Shown: piece after piece, positions 1-7,733 of the stretch
Layout of the letters: every line of letters starts with the position of its first letter
Numbering within the stretch: position 1 is the stretch's first letter
Origin: a virus
IMG/VR virus record: IMGVR_UViG_3300044627_001585
Location: 1-20,272 of that record
DNA: 20,272 nucleotides
Reading direction: 5' to 3' (one strand)
Made by a program: the position numbers and the translations under genes
Notes under the pieces: generated by a model
Told to the model about the DNA's origin: nothing
The model's input: the letters and a program-made list of their open reading frames with translations, nothing else
Database searches by the model: none

Positions 1-4
1 ACGT

Positions 5-535
5 ATGGCGGCCAGCGGCGAGATTGAGAAGTCGACGATTGTTGAGTCGACAACCAATAAGGTCAGGACTCAAGCTGTTGGGATCGCTGGATTGGTGTTC
101 AAGTCGGAAGATGTAAATCTGTTGGATTTGCCCGTCCCTGAAGTGCCGCAGACTCCGCCGACCTGGAACCCGCCAGAGGAGCAGACAGCTTTCCAAGAGC
201 CTGCATGGACGAAGAAGGTGGAATACGTGAATGTCGTTCCTTCTGGATTCAGTGCTCTATTTGACATCAATTTTAATTCGATGTGGACGCCAATGCTGCT
301 CAGCATGGTTTGGATTACTTGGTTAGTTGTCGGAGTATTGGCTGCTATCTTGCAAATCGTTGCCTACGCTTCCACAGTTGGGGTTTCCGGTTCTACAACT
401 GACCGGAACATTGCCATTGGTACTGGATTCCTCATCATTCTCGGCGGAACTGTGGTTATCCGCGTTGCGCTTGAAACCATTGCTGTTATCTTTAAAATCT
501 GCGAGTATCTGAAGCGGTTGGATGAAAAGTCCTAA
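5..535 (+). CDS. DUF4282-like two-helix membrane protein
   Basis: The only convincing plus-strand gene. The first ~78 residues are polar and proline-rich (PEVPQTPPTWNPPEEQ around 45-60), likely cytoplasmic and disordered. Residues ~79-176 match the DUF4282 pattern as I know it: a GFSALFDINF lead-in, a first membrane helix (~97-122), a short loop, a second helix (~137-163) and an amphipathic tail ending in ICEYLKRLDE. The function of DUF4282 proteins is unknown. The stop codon overlaps the end of the minus-strand HExxH gene, so the two operons converge with no spacer. Only four bases precede the ATG, so neither the start nor its ribosome site can be tested and the gene may begin outside the window. 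It could be a host gene flanking a prophage or a phage gene; orientation favours a separate transcript. Confidence 0.75.
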   Translation: MAASGEIEKSTIVESTTNKVRTQAVGIAGLVFKSEDVNLLDLPVPEVPQTPPTWNPPEEQTAFQEPAWTKKVEYVNVVPSGFSALFDINFNSMWTPMLLSMVWITWLVVGVLAAILQIVAYASTVGVSGSTTDRNIAIGTGFLIILGGTVVIRVALETIAVIFKICEYLKRLDEKS

Positions 536-786
536 CGCTCGAGTCTGTAGCCGATGCGGTGCAACGCCCTAGCAATGTCTGTGGCGGTTTCCTCGATGGC
601 ACTCTCGTCCAAGTCCCAGTGGCATGCGTGGAGCATCTCGTGAATCAACGTGTCCAACTCCACCTCGCCGCGGAGCGTGCTGCGTACGGTGATGGTCTTG
701 CTGGCAGGATCGCAGAGTCCGTCGTTGCCTGGTCCCGGGTTGCCGCGATGGAGTGTCCAGTAGCGTCCGCGAAGTCTGCATCGCAT
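532..786 (-). CDS. Small HExxH zinc metalloprotease-like protein
   Basis: An 84-residue protein with the zinc-peptidase motif LIHEMLHACHW (His49, Glu50, His53), followed by a helix rich in Glu (ESAIEETATDIA), where a third ligand such as Glu65 or Glu66 could lie. It resembles the short SprT/ImmA-like putative metallopeptidases often found in phages; the substrate is unknown. The ATG at 786 overlaps the upstream metallophosphoesterase stop as TGATG, which favours translational coupling; a GTG one codon earlier is also possible. It is the last minus-strand gene and its stop overlaps the stop of the convergent membrane-protein gene. At this length it is nearly only a catalytic core, so it may act inside a complex or be non-proteolytic. 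Confidence 0.7.
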   Translation of the reverse strand: MRCRLRGRYWTLHRGNPGPGNDGLCDPASKTITVRSTLRGEVELDTLIHEMLHACHWDLDESAIEETATDIARALHRIGYRLER

Positions 787-1802
787 CACGCACCTCGCAC
801 TTCGCCACGTTTGTTGATTCGCATGTTCCGGACGCTGAAACTGCCGTCTGTGGCGATGTCCACCCAGGCGAATCCGTGATTCCAGCGGTTGACTCTGGCA
901 TATTCTGGCGTGAGATCGCAGAGGCAGCCAGTGCTCCAGACAAATGTTTCCGAGTGGAACATGTCGGTATCGGCGTGGCCTGATGTCTGATGGCTGTGTC
1001 CGACGAGGACGGTGTGATGGGTTCGGAGGAATGCTCCGCGTGCTGGGTTGACCGGCGAGAAGATCGAGCGGCCCAGCTCGTGGCCGTGGAGCACTGGGAG
1101 CTTGCCCAACATGATCGGTCGTTGGTCGCCGATTACCTCGATCCCGAATTGCTTCGACTTCACCAACTCATCGATGCGAACGTTCGCGAGGTCGTAGATC
1201 TCGGGTGCTCGATTCCAAATGAAGTGATCCCAGCGTTCTTCGTGGTTTCCAAGTTTGAAGACGATGCGTGCTTTTGGGAACTCATGCCTGAGCCATTCTA
1301 GGCCAGAGATCACCAGCTTCAACTCCTCGCTAAACCGTCGATGATGTGGATCGCGTTGGTGCCTGCTGACTTGGTAGAAATCGGCGAAGTCTCCGTTGAT
1401 GAGCAGGCAGTCTGGTGATTGCTTTTTCAACTCCTTCACCGCAGATCCGAACGCTGTGACGTCGTGGTATGGGATGTGAACGTCGCTGATGATCGCGACG
1501 CGTTTGGCGTCGATTTGGAACGGTTCCCAGGCGGTTGAAAGACTCGGTGGCATTTTGGGAACTTGACCAGCAGTTCCCTTTGGTCTTGGTTGAGTTGCGA
1601 ATTTCTTCTTGGCAGATCCGTGGGCACCGCGGATTGATCGAATGGTGCTGCGAGCGGTTTCGATGGTCGCGAAGCTGTTTGGTCGTTCGGCCTTGGCTCG
1701 TTTAGCTAGGCCGAGATTGCTTGCGTCTGGAAACTTTTTGCACAGTTCCTCCAGGTAGAGACGAGCTGACGTGTGAGGCGGTCCTGGTCGTTTTTCTGTC
1801 AT
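786..1802 (-). CDS. Calcineurin-type metallophosphoesterase
   Basis: A 338-residue protein. Residues ~101-290 contain the full set of metallophosphoesterase motifs: SDVHIPYHD (Asp107, His109), NGDFADF (Asp138), LGNHEERWD (Asn186, His187), VLHGHE (His239) and VGHSHQ (His269, His271). All metal ligands are present, so it should be an active dinuclear-metal phosphoesterase; the substrate (nucleotide, nucleic acid or protein phosphate) cannot be read from sequence. Residues ~12-60 look like a small helical domain (LCKKFPDASNLGLAKRA and ARSTIRSIRG) of the type placed before phage metallophosphoesterases, perhaps nucleic-acid binding. It follows the Erv/glycosyltransferase fusion by 16 nt and is coupled to the HExxH gene by TGATG. 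Such enzymes occur at the ends of phage structural operons as accessory functions. Confidence 0.9.
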   Translation of the reverse strand: MTEKRPGPPHTSARLYLEELCKKFPDASNLGLAKRAKAERPNSFATIETARSTIRSIRGAHGSAKKKFATQPRPKGTAGQVPKMPPSLSTAWEPFQIDAKRVAIISDVHIPYHDVTAFGSAVKELKKQSPDCLLINGDFADFYQVSRHQRDPHHRRFSEELKLVISGLEWLRHEFPKARIVFKLGNHEERWDHFIWNRAPEIYDLANVRIDELVKSKQFGIEVIGDQRPIMLGKLPVLHGHELGRSIFSPVNPARGAFLRTHHTVLVGHSHQTSGHADTDMFHSETFVWSTGCLCDLTPEYARVNRWNHGFAWVDIATDGSFSVRNMRINKRGEVRGA

Positions 1803-1818
1803 CTCAGTCCGTCCGTGT

Positions 1819-2862
1819 TTAGGTGAGGATGCGTTTCGCCGTTTCTAGCTTGTCTTTGCAAGTCGCTAGGTGGATGATGTGTGCGTCGTCGAGTCCATCC
1901 CAGAACTCTTTGAAATAAAATTGCCAGTTGAACCGTGAGTCGAGCAGCTCGTAACCGTGTTTGATCGCCTGCTGCTCAACGACAATCTGCTCGGCACAGT
2001 GGCTCGTCGGTATGGTTTCTGGCGGTGCAGTCCAAACAGACGCTGCCGATTTTCGCGTGTAGACAACGCCAGAGTTTAGGCAGATGTCGCTGTTGTCGTA
2101 CTCCATGCCAATCGCTGTGCAGACGTCGCATCGTTCAGATCGCAACCAATCGATGCTCTGGAGGTACCGTGCATCATCATGAATCATGAGATCGCAGGAT
2201 TGGCCGAACAGCGATGGACAGGATTCCTTGATGATGCAGTCGGCATCGACAAAAAGCACTTCCTCGTATTGCTCGACAAAATGCCGCGTGCGGAACTTTT
2301 CAAGTCCCCACCAGGATTTGGTCGAGTTTGTCAAGGCGATGTAGTCCGCTCGGCAGCGGTCAGCGTAGGCCTTGATCGTTGGTCCGGTGATCTCAAGAAG
2401 ATCGAGGTACTCGCGGCCAGTTGCAACGGTAACGACTGCTTTGGTTTTGCCAGACCAGGGCCGAACGTTTCGCCAGAGGGTGAGTGCCTGGCCGAGCGTC
2501 AGTTCAGCCTTGCCAAGCTTTCGATTAACTGCGTTGTGAATGCGTACCGTCCAATGGAAGAACGCCATTGGACTGGAGTAGTCTGGTGGCATTTCCTTGA
2601 TAATTTGCTGGTATCCCGTTTTGCATTCACAGCGATTTGGAATGAAGTAAACCCATAGGTCCATCCATTGCGGATCACATCCTCGATAGGAATGCAGCAG
2701 TTTCCAAGCAAATCTTCCTGCGTTTCCAATAGCGTCCTGTGATGGAATTAAGTTTTGCTCACGCTGGGAGTAAGCATTCACAGTTTGCGTACTCATTTGC
2801 TTTACTTGTTTCTTTATTGTTCCGTCGGGAACTACACCAGAACCAAGTTCGATTGTTGCCAT
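1819..2862 (-). CDS. Erv/ALR-like sulfhydryl oxidase domain fused to a GT8-like glycosyltransferase domain
   Basis: A 347-residue two-domain protein. Residues ~51-125 follow the Erv/ALR FAD-dependent thiol oxidase pattern: WKLLHSY (Trp53, His57), FIPNRCECKTGY (Cys78, Cys80), SSPMAFFHWTVRIHNAVN (His109, Asn110, Asn113) and LGK (Lys118). The spacing from the cysteines to HNxVN matches human ALR (from memory) apart from the one residue lost because the redox pair is CxC rather than CxxC. Residues ~140-347 look like a GT-A glycosyltransferase of GT8 type: EVLFVDADCI (DxD, Asp206/Asp208), CLNSGVVYT (261-269) and HIIHLATCK near the C-terminus. The Erv family makes disulfides using oxygen via FAD. 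The gene directly follows the 41-Cys protein, a plausible substrate. I chose ATG 2862 because AGGA lies 5 nt upstream; a TTG at 2883 would overlap the previous gene. Phage Erv-like domains may be non-redox, so activity is unproven. Confidence 0.75.
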   Translation of the reverse strand: MATIELGSGVVPDGTIKKQVKQMSTQTVNAYSQREQNLIPSQDAIGNAGRFAWKLLHSYRGCDPQWMDLWVYFIPNRCECKTGYQQIIKEMPPDYSSPMAFFHWTVRIHNAVNRKLGKAELTLGQALTLWRNVRPWSGKTKAVVTVATGREYLDLLEITGPTIKAYADRCRADYIALTNSTKSWWGLEKFRTRHFVEQYEEVLFVDADCIIKESCPSLFGQSCDLMIHDDARYLQSIDWLRSERCDVCTAIGMEYDNSDICLNSGVVYTRKSAASVWTAPPETIPTSHCAEQIVVEQQAIKHGYELLDSRFNWQFYFKEFWDGLDDAHIIHLATCKDKLETAKRILT

Positions 2863-2875
2863 TTGAGTCCTGTTT

Positions 2876-4243
2876 TTAAGCAAAAGTTACTGACCAACTA
2901 GGCGAATTAAAACAGCACTGGCGACTGACGAATGTGCATGCTTTTTCCACATCGCGAGACAAAAACACTTCGTAGACGTAAAATTTAATCGTTCCACAAC
3001 CGAATAAGGTGCAAGTAGTCGCAGCCCACTCATCCCAGTAGCAATCAGAATTTTCGTCGCATGTTTTTATGAAATAGAGCTGATAAAACTGTCCTGGCCC
3101 CAACGCGCAACTTACGTTCAACCAATAATCTATTTTCGTCTCGCACTCATCCAGATTGCCGATTGCTTCGCCTGCATAAACTGTTTGAGTCCCGCAATCG
3201 AATGAATAGCATTCACTTGGTTCACAAAACGAATCCAGCACGTCTCCGTCGCAACACCCGATAAAAATCGTATATGGATAATCAGGCGACCCAGGTACAG
3301 TTATTGGTATGCATTCCCGCTGGCAACACAAATTGTCGATGTTTACGGTTGTAGGTGTTAAAGACTTGCTGGTGGAAACATTGCAATCGCAAAGATCAAT
3401 CTCGACATTACACGCCGGAACTGAAGAAACTGAAAAGCACAGCGATGTTTCACGAGCGTCGTTAGATCCGCAGCTATCCCAGACGCAGTCAGATCCTAGA
3501 TCGGAATCCGTAAAAGTCACCGTACCAGTTGGAAGAGTATCGTAAAATTTGACTCTGTTGAAACTGGCAAGTCCGCTCGATAGCACACACAGTATCCCCG
3601 GCCCAGTTAAATCGTTCAGATCGCAGGTTCCTGTTTCCTCGTCACTACACGACAATGTTGGTGCTGGATCGTCGTTGATGGACACACAAGGATCGGTTAA
3701 TCCGGTTATTTCCCTGGTTAGTGTAACGGTTCTATCTCGAATTATGCGTGCAACATAATTGAAGAAATACTTTGATGACACAATCCACTTAGTGACAGGA
3801 GACGCATCTCCGCATGTAACCTCTTGCTTCGAAATGCAAATCTCTATGTATGCTAATTTTATTCCAGACAAAAGCTTGTATTTGTTTTCCTGAATAAGGG
3901 TTGAACTTAGATCAAACAAGGTTGATTCAGGATCTGGACAGCAGTGAACCTGTTCAACAGTAAAAGAGCATGGTAGCAAATCTGTCGGCAACCCAACCTT
4001 CGGCTTTACCGTTGGTTTTTTTATGTATCTGCGGATTTCATCAATGGTGCGGGTTTGTGTTAAAAACGCCGACGAACAGCAATTTTGCCACTGCAAATTG
4101 TATGGATCGTTTGGTGAAAGCGTCATGCATTTGCAGCATAGCCCGCTCCAACTTGATGCAGTCCATCCAGTCTTGGTAATTGTAGGAAGTTCGTAGTTGT
4201 CTGGTATGTAGCAAGTGCAGCAGCAGTTCCCAATGGTCCCCAT
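2876..4243 (-). CDS. Cysteine-rich putative virion/tail protein (about 41 Cys)
   Basis: A 455-residue protein with about 41 cysteines (around 9%), spread along its whole length and including seven CC or CCC clusters: GNCCCTC at the start, LCCKC, QNCC, VHCC, LCC, GCC and QCC near the end. Aromatic, Asp, Ser and Thr residues are abundant and no membrane helix or signal peptide is evident. I do not recognise the family. The cysteines are not in regular CxxC zinc-ribbon pairs, so disulfides look more likely than metal binding, but this is inference. The start codon directly follows the stop of the previous gene (TAAATG). Its place after the tape measure and distal tail genes suggests a tail-tip, fibre or appendage protein, and the next gene encodes a putative thiol oxidase. 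Confidence 0.8.
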   Translation of the reverse strand: MGTIGNCCCTCYIPDNYELPTITKTGWTASSWSGLCCKCMTLSPNDPYNLQWQNCCSSAFLTQTRTIDEIRRYIKKPTVKPKVGLPTDLLPCSFTVEQVHCCPDPESTLFDLSSTLIQENKYKLLSGIKLAYIEICISKQEVTCGDASPVTKWIVSSKYFFNYVARIIRDRTVTLTREITGLTDPCVSINDDPAPTLSCSDEETGTCDLNDLTGPGILCVLSSGLASFNRVKFYDTLPTGTVTFTDSDLGSDCVWDSCGSNDARETSLCFSVSSVPACNVEIDLCDCNVSTSKSLTPTTVNIDNLCCQRECIPITVPGSPDYPYTIFIGCCDGDVLDSFCEPSECYSFDCGTQTVYAGEAIGNLDECETKIDYWLNVSCALGPGQFYQLYFIKTCDENSDCYWDEWAATTCTLFGCGTIKFYVYEVFLSRDVEKACTFVSRQCCFNSPSWSVTFA

Positions 4244-4609
4244 TTAGCAAACCCCCACGGCAATCCATTTGTTTCCGACGCGGAAGCAAATAACGTAGGC
4301 ACCAGATGCGATGGCCGATCCTGGATTCCATACAGTGATAGAACTGCTAGACGTGTCTAGCTTTTGCATATCAAACGTGGAGACAACGCCAACATCGCTA
4401 ATCTTCTTCATTGTCACAGTGCCTGTGCCAAGCGTCGTTCCGCTGCGTGCTGTAATTGAGCTGTTTGCCACACCCAGTCTAGTATCGAAGCCAATCGATG
4501 GCGTGGTGCTGGAATCGGAACCAGATACGGTTTGACCGCCAATTATGCGGATGAGTGCGGTCGAGTCGGCCTTGTTAAAGGCGTACATGGTGTCGAATTC
4601 GTCGGCCAT
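4244..4609 (-). CDS. Hypothetical small phage structural protein
   Basis: A 121-residue protein rich in Ser, Thr, Gly and Val, with the short alternating segments expected of a beta-sandwich. It ends in a distinctive CFRVGNKWIAVGVC segment with two cysteines, a C-terminal type I associate with small proteins in phage tail clusters; function is unknown. AGGAG lies 7 nt before the ATG. It starts 3 nt after the preceding tail gene and its stop abuts the start of the Cys-rich gene, so the three are probably made together. It may be a minor tail or appendage protein; no catalytic motif is visible. Confidence 0.75.
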   Translation of the reverse strand: MADEFDTMYAFNKADSTALIRIIGGQTVSGSDSSTTPSIGFDTRLGVANSSITARSGTTLGTGTVTMKKISDVGVVSTFDMQKLDTSSSSITVWNPGSAIASGAYVICFRVGNKWIAVGVC

Positions 4610-4612
4610 CGG

Positions 4613-5476
4613 TTAGCTCCTGATGAAATCGGCAAACTCGATTTCCTTTTTGATGCGAAACGTGACCTCGTCTGGATCAGAACCAGCCGCCTTGAACAAT
4701 CCAGTCGTTTTGTCAAGATTGCCGATGATGGCGGTGGTTCCATCTGCGTCGTAGCAACGCTTCCCGTTGATGTCGACGGGACCAACATTTAGCAAATTGA
4801 CGTCGTGATTGTCTGGATCGTAGGTGACTCGATATGTGACTCTCCACGCTTGAAACCCACCAAAGTATCCAAGCTCTGCTCCAGTGACTTCCAAAAGCAA
4901 CGTTCGCACGGCTCTGCCAGCAAAAGATGTTTTATTGACGCAGTCGTTGCGGTCCATGATCGTCTTAAGATCCTGTGACGCATTTTCGAACTGCGTGAAA
5001 CTGAATTGAGCAAGCGTGCGAGTTTCGGTAAGCGGTGTTTCAAACGGTGTTTTTGCACTGTTTGCTATGAGTTTTGCTGTCGGTGTGGTTTTGTCCTTGG
5101 TGACGACACGTTCTTTGGTGCTGAACGAATCGACCTTAAAAACTGGAATCCAAGTTGTTGGATTTTCGCTAGGGTTGTTCTCGTCCTGCTTCTGGTCCTC
5201 CTTATTGCTCTCAAACTCGCAAACTACGTCCCAGTAAAGCGGATTGACCTCGGATCGGGTGCAGGACTTCGACGTGCAGACGAGTTGGTACGGGCCGTAC
5301 AGCAAGCCGACAATCGGTAGGCCGGGAGTTTGTAGCAGGACTTCCTCTCTGGTGACGGATTTGGAGTCAGTGACTACCAGGAACGTGACGCTGGATGTGA
5401 ACGTCAACGAGTTTGACTCGCCACGCTTTACACTTCCTGATCCGCCTCGTTTCTCGCCGACAATTTCGCTTGGCAT
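4613..5476 (-). CDS. Putative distal tail protein
   Basis: A 287-residue protein that I do not match confidently to a family. It starts one base after the tape measure stop, with AGGAAG upstream of the ATG, a position usually held by distal-tail (Dit), Tal or minor tail proteins in siphophages. The N-terminal half looks beta-rich (SLTFTSSVTFLVV, VGLLYGPYQLVCT), the middle contains a charged low-complexity stretch (KEDQKQDENNPSENP), and the C-terminal half has AWRVTYRVTYDPDNHD followed by an internal Asp/Gly-rich segment naming neither enzyme nor binding site. No membrane segment or signal peptide is seen. A structural tail role is inferred from position and composition only. Confidence 0.7.
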   Translation of the reverse strand: MPSEIVGEKRGGSGSVKRGESNSLTFTSSVTFLVVTDSKSVTREEVLLQTPGLPIVGLLYGPYQLVCTSKSCTRSEVNPLYWDVVCEFESNKEDQKQDENNPSENPTTWIPVFKVDSFSTKERVVTKDKTTPTAKLIANSAKTPFETPLTETRTLAQFSFTQFENASQDLKTIMDRNDCVNKTSFAGRAVRTLLLEVTGAELGYFGGFQAWRVTYRVTYDPDNHDVNLLNVGPVDINGKRCYDADGTTAIIGNLDKTTGLFKAAGSDPDEVTFRIKKEIEFADFIRS

Positions 5477-5477
5477 G

Positions 5478-7733
5478 TTAGTTTCTTCCTGCCATCGCCA
5501 GGCGTGGTGCGTTGGTGTTTTGCTCCGCGATCTTGCGGAGTTCTTTTAACTGGTCCTCGGCAAGCTTCTTGGCCTCGGCAGCTTGCTTTGATTTCTCGTT
5601 TTGCTGTGCGATGAACTTGTACGCTTCTACGGAACCGGCTCGTAGAGCAGGTGCTATAGTGGATGCTAGGCCGCCAGATGCGTTCTGGACGAATCCAGCG
5701 GCAAGGCTCATGCCTGCTTGGTTCATCAGCGTATCGTCGATGAATCCGCCCTGACGAAGCTGCAACAGCTTTTCCATCTCGCTACGCATGCGATCTTGTG
5801 GATTAAACCTGTTGAACAACTGATCGGCTTCGCGTTGCTGATCTTTGAATGCTCGCTGGGCGTCCTCGGCGGCTTTTCTCTCCTCTGCAATGCGTTCTTT
5901 TTCAGCGTTTTTTAATTCTTCTTGCGATTTTCTTTCAAGGTCTATTTTTGTTCGCAAGAACAAAAGATCGTGTGCCTGTCGCTCTGACATTCCATTCCTA
6001 ATGTCACGCTCATACTCAAGTTGTATTAGATTTTCCCCCGCAAGCACTCGAAACTCATCCTGCAACCTTTGTTTTTCCTTAAGGAAGTCAAGTTGAGCCT
6101 TTTGGTCGTTTACCGACTGTGCTTGGTCGAAGTCTGTTCCTTCACGCATCGATTTGAGTCGCTCGGCTTCGCGATTGCCAAGGATCAATTGGTCGAGTTG
6201 ATAAGCAAGATCCTCGCCTTGTTGTGCGTATTGCTGCGAAAGCTTTATTTGCTTGGTGAGTTGCTCATCAACCTGCTTGCTCATTACTTCTCTAGTTTGC
6301 ACCTGCTTTTCGAGAAGTTGTTGATTTCTGGTCTCCTGGCTAGCATTGGCAAGAGAACTAAATAAACCATGCGACATGAAATCGGTAATCGTAATCATTG
6401 CTGCGGTGATATTCGGACCAGCAATTTGAGCTGACGCGTCAACCATCTTGTCCGCCATGAATGCGGCGTTTTCCATAGCAGATGTTGCCATGTCTATTCC
6501 AAAGATCCAGCTTGTGATTTCTTCTTTTGCAATCTTCCCAAGAGATGTTCCAGCAGTTCGCTGAAGATTTTGAAAGCTTGTCTCTAGCTTTGCGAGATTT
6601 CCCATGAGCGTCTTGCTCATCATCTCATTCATTTGGTAGAAGCGACCACCTTCGGAGGTTGCACGCTTCAAGGATTCGGCGACCATCTGAGCGGAGATAC
6701 CACCCTCCTCCATCCGCTTCCGCAACTCGATCATCGAGATGCCAGTGTCGTCGCTGATCTGCTGGAGTGGATTGAATCCAGCGTTGACCATTTGGAGCAC
6801 TTCCTGGCCCATTAACCGTCCGTTCGCGGTGATCTGGCCCATTGCCAACGCGAGCGACTGGAAACGCTCGTCGTTGCCCATGCTGATCTCGGATAATTGC
6901 TTTAAGGTTGGCACCAAAGTTCGGACGCTCATGCCATATCCGAGCAAGGTCTTCCCTGCACGCTCGAAGGCTGCGGCGGCGAGCGGACTGGCCTTGTCCA
7001 GTTCGCGGAACTCCACCATCAACGCACTGGCAACAGATTTTGAGCCAGTAAGAACACTGAACGCAGCTTTGGACGCCTCAAACTCTGCTGCAAGCTGGAT
7101 CGACTTCTTAAATGCATTTGCTGCGGCAGATACCGAAGCAAATCCAGCAACCATACCCATTAGCTGGCTTATGTTTTGCTTCAGAAAATTATTGAACATT
7201 GCTCCAGTGCTGTTCACTTGCTTGATGTCGGTATCAAGCTTTGCAATCGCACGGGAGTGGGTTTCTTGATTGATTGCACCCATTGCCAAAAGATCGTTGT
7301 ATTCTTTTAGCTTGGCAATGCGTGCTTCTTCTGAGCTACGCACAGAATCCGTTAACTGACGTCCACGTTGCATCAACGCTTCGCGTTGCTTGAGGATTTG
7401 TGCCTCATACGCCATCTGGTCTGCAAGTTCCTTTTCTTGCTTCTCAAGTGCGTCGGCAGCGGCGGTAGCACGTTGCATCGCTGGCGTGACAACGCCAAAC
7501 TTCGCGGCAAGATGTTCCTGAGCCTGTGCCATTTGCTCTTCGGATAGTCCGGCCTGCTTCATGGCTCGTTCAAGCAGTTGCATTTGCTTTTCGAACTTGC
7601 CAGTCGGACCTTCCAAGTCGGTCATAATCCGACCAATGGATCGCAATTCGTTGGATGCAAATTGACCGGAAGCCTTTAGCTCCGTAATGTCCATGCCGAT
7701 CTTGAGGCTAGCTGCGTTGATCGTTCCGGCCAT
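5478..7733 (-). CDS. Tape measure protein
   Basis: The longest complete gene, 751 residues. The first ~180 residues are Gln/Glu/Lys/Ala-rich and probably coiled coil. A hydrophobic Gly/Ala stretch (LMGMVAGFASVSAAAN, ~191-206) is followed by the conserved tape-measure N-terminal-type domain at ~208-395, including AAEFEASKAAFSVLTGS, ITANGRLMGQEVLQMVNAGF and GISMIELRKRMEEGG. A second long coiled-coil region covers ~470-640 and a Gln/Lys/Glu-rich tail ends the protein. Tape measure proteins set tail length and help DNA delivery; at the usual ~1.5 angstrom per residue this predicts a tail near 110 nm (inference). The ATG has AAGG upstream and overlaps the end of the frameshifted chaperone by 26 nt, the normal arrangement. 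Confidence 0.93.
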   Translation of the reverse strand: MAGTINAASLKIGMDITELKASGQFASNELRSIGRIMTDLEGPTGKFEKQMQLLERAMKQAGLSEEQMAQAQEHLAAKFGVVTPAMQRATAAADALEKQEKELADQMAYEAQILKQREALMQRGRQLTDSVRSSEEARIAKLKEYNDLLAMGAINQETHSRAIAKLDTDIKQVNSTGAMFNNFLKQNISQLMGMVAGFASVSAAANAFKKSIQLAAEFEASKAAFSVLTGSKSVASALMVEFRELDKASPLAAAAFERAGKTLLGYGMSVRTLVPTLKQLSEISMGNDERFQSLALAMGQITANGRLMGQEVLQMVNAGFNPLQQISDDTGISMIELRKRMEEGGISAQMVAESLKRATSEGGRFYQMNEMMSKTLMGNLAKLETSFQNLQRTAGTSLGKIAKEEITSWIFGIDMATSAMENAAFMADKMVDASAQIAGPNITAAMITITDFMSHGLFSSLANASQETRNQQLLEKQVQTREVMSKQVDEQLTKQIKLSQQYAQQGEDLAYQLDQLILGNREAERLKSMREGTDFDQAQSVNDQKAQLDFLKEKQRLQDEFRVLAGENLIQLEYERDIRNGMSERQAHDLLFLRTKIDLERKSQEELKNAEKERIAEERKAAEDAQRAFKDQQREADQLFNRFNPQDRMRSEMEKLLQLRQGGFIDDTLMNQAGMSLAAGFVQNASGGLASTIAPALRAGSVEAYKFIAQQNEKSKQAAEAKKLAEDQLKELRKIAEQNTNAPRLAMAGRN

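Noticed and set aside
6739-7269. A 176-codon open frame on the plus strand
   Set aside because: Antisense to the tape measure gene, with Ser/Ala-rich low-information sequence and no family resemblance.
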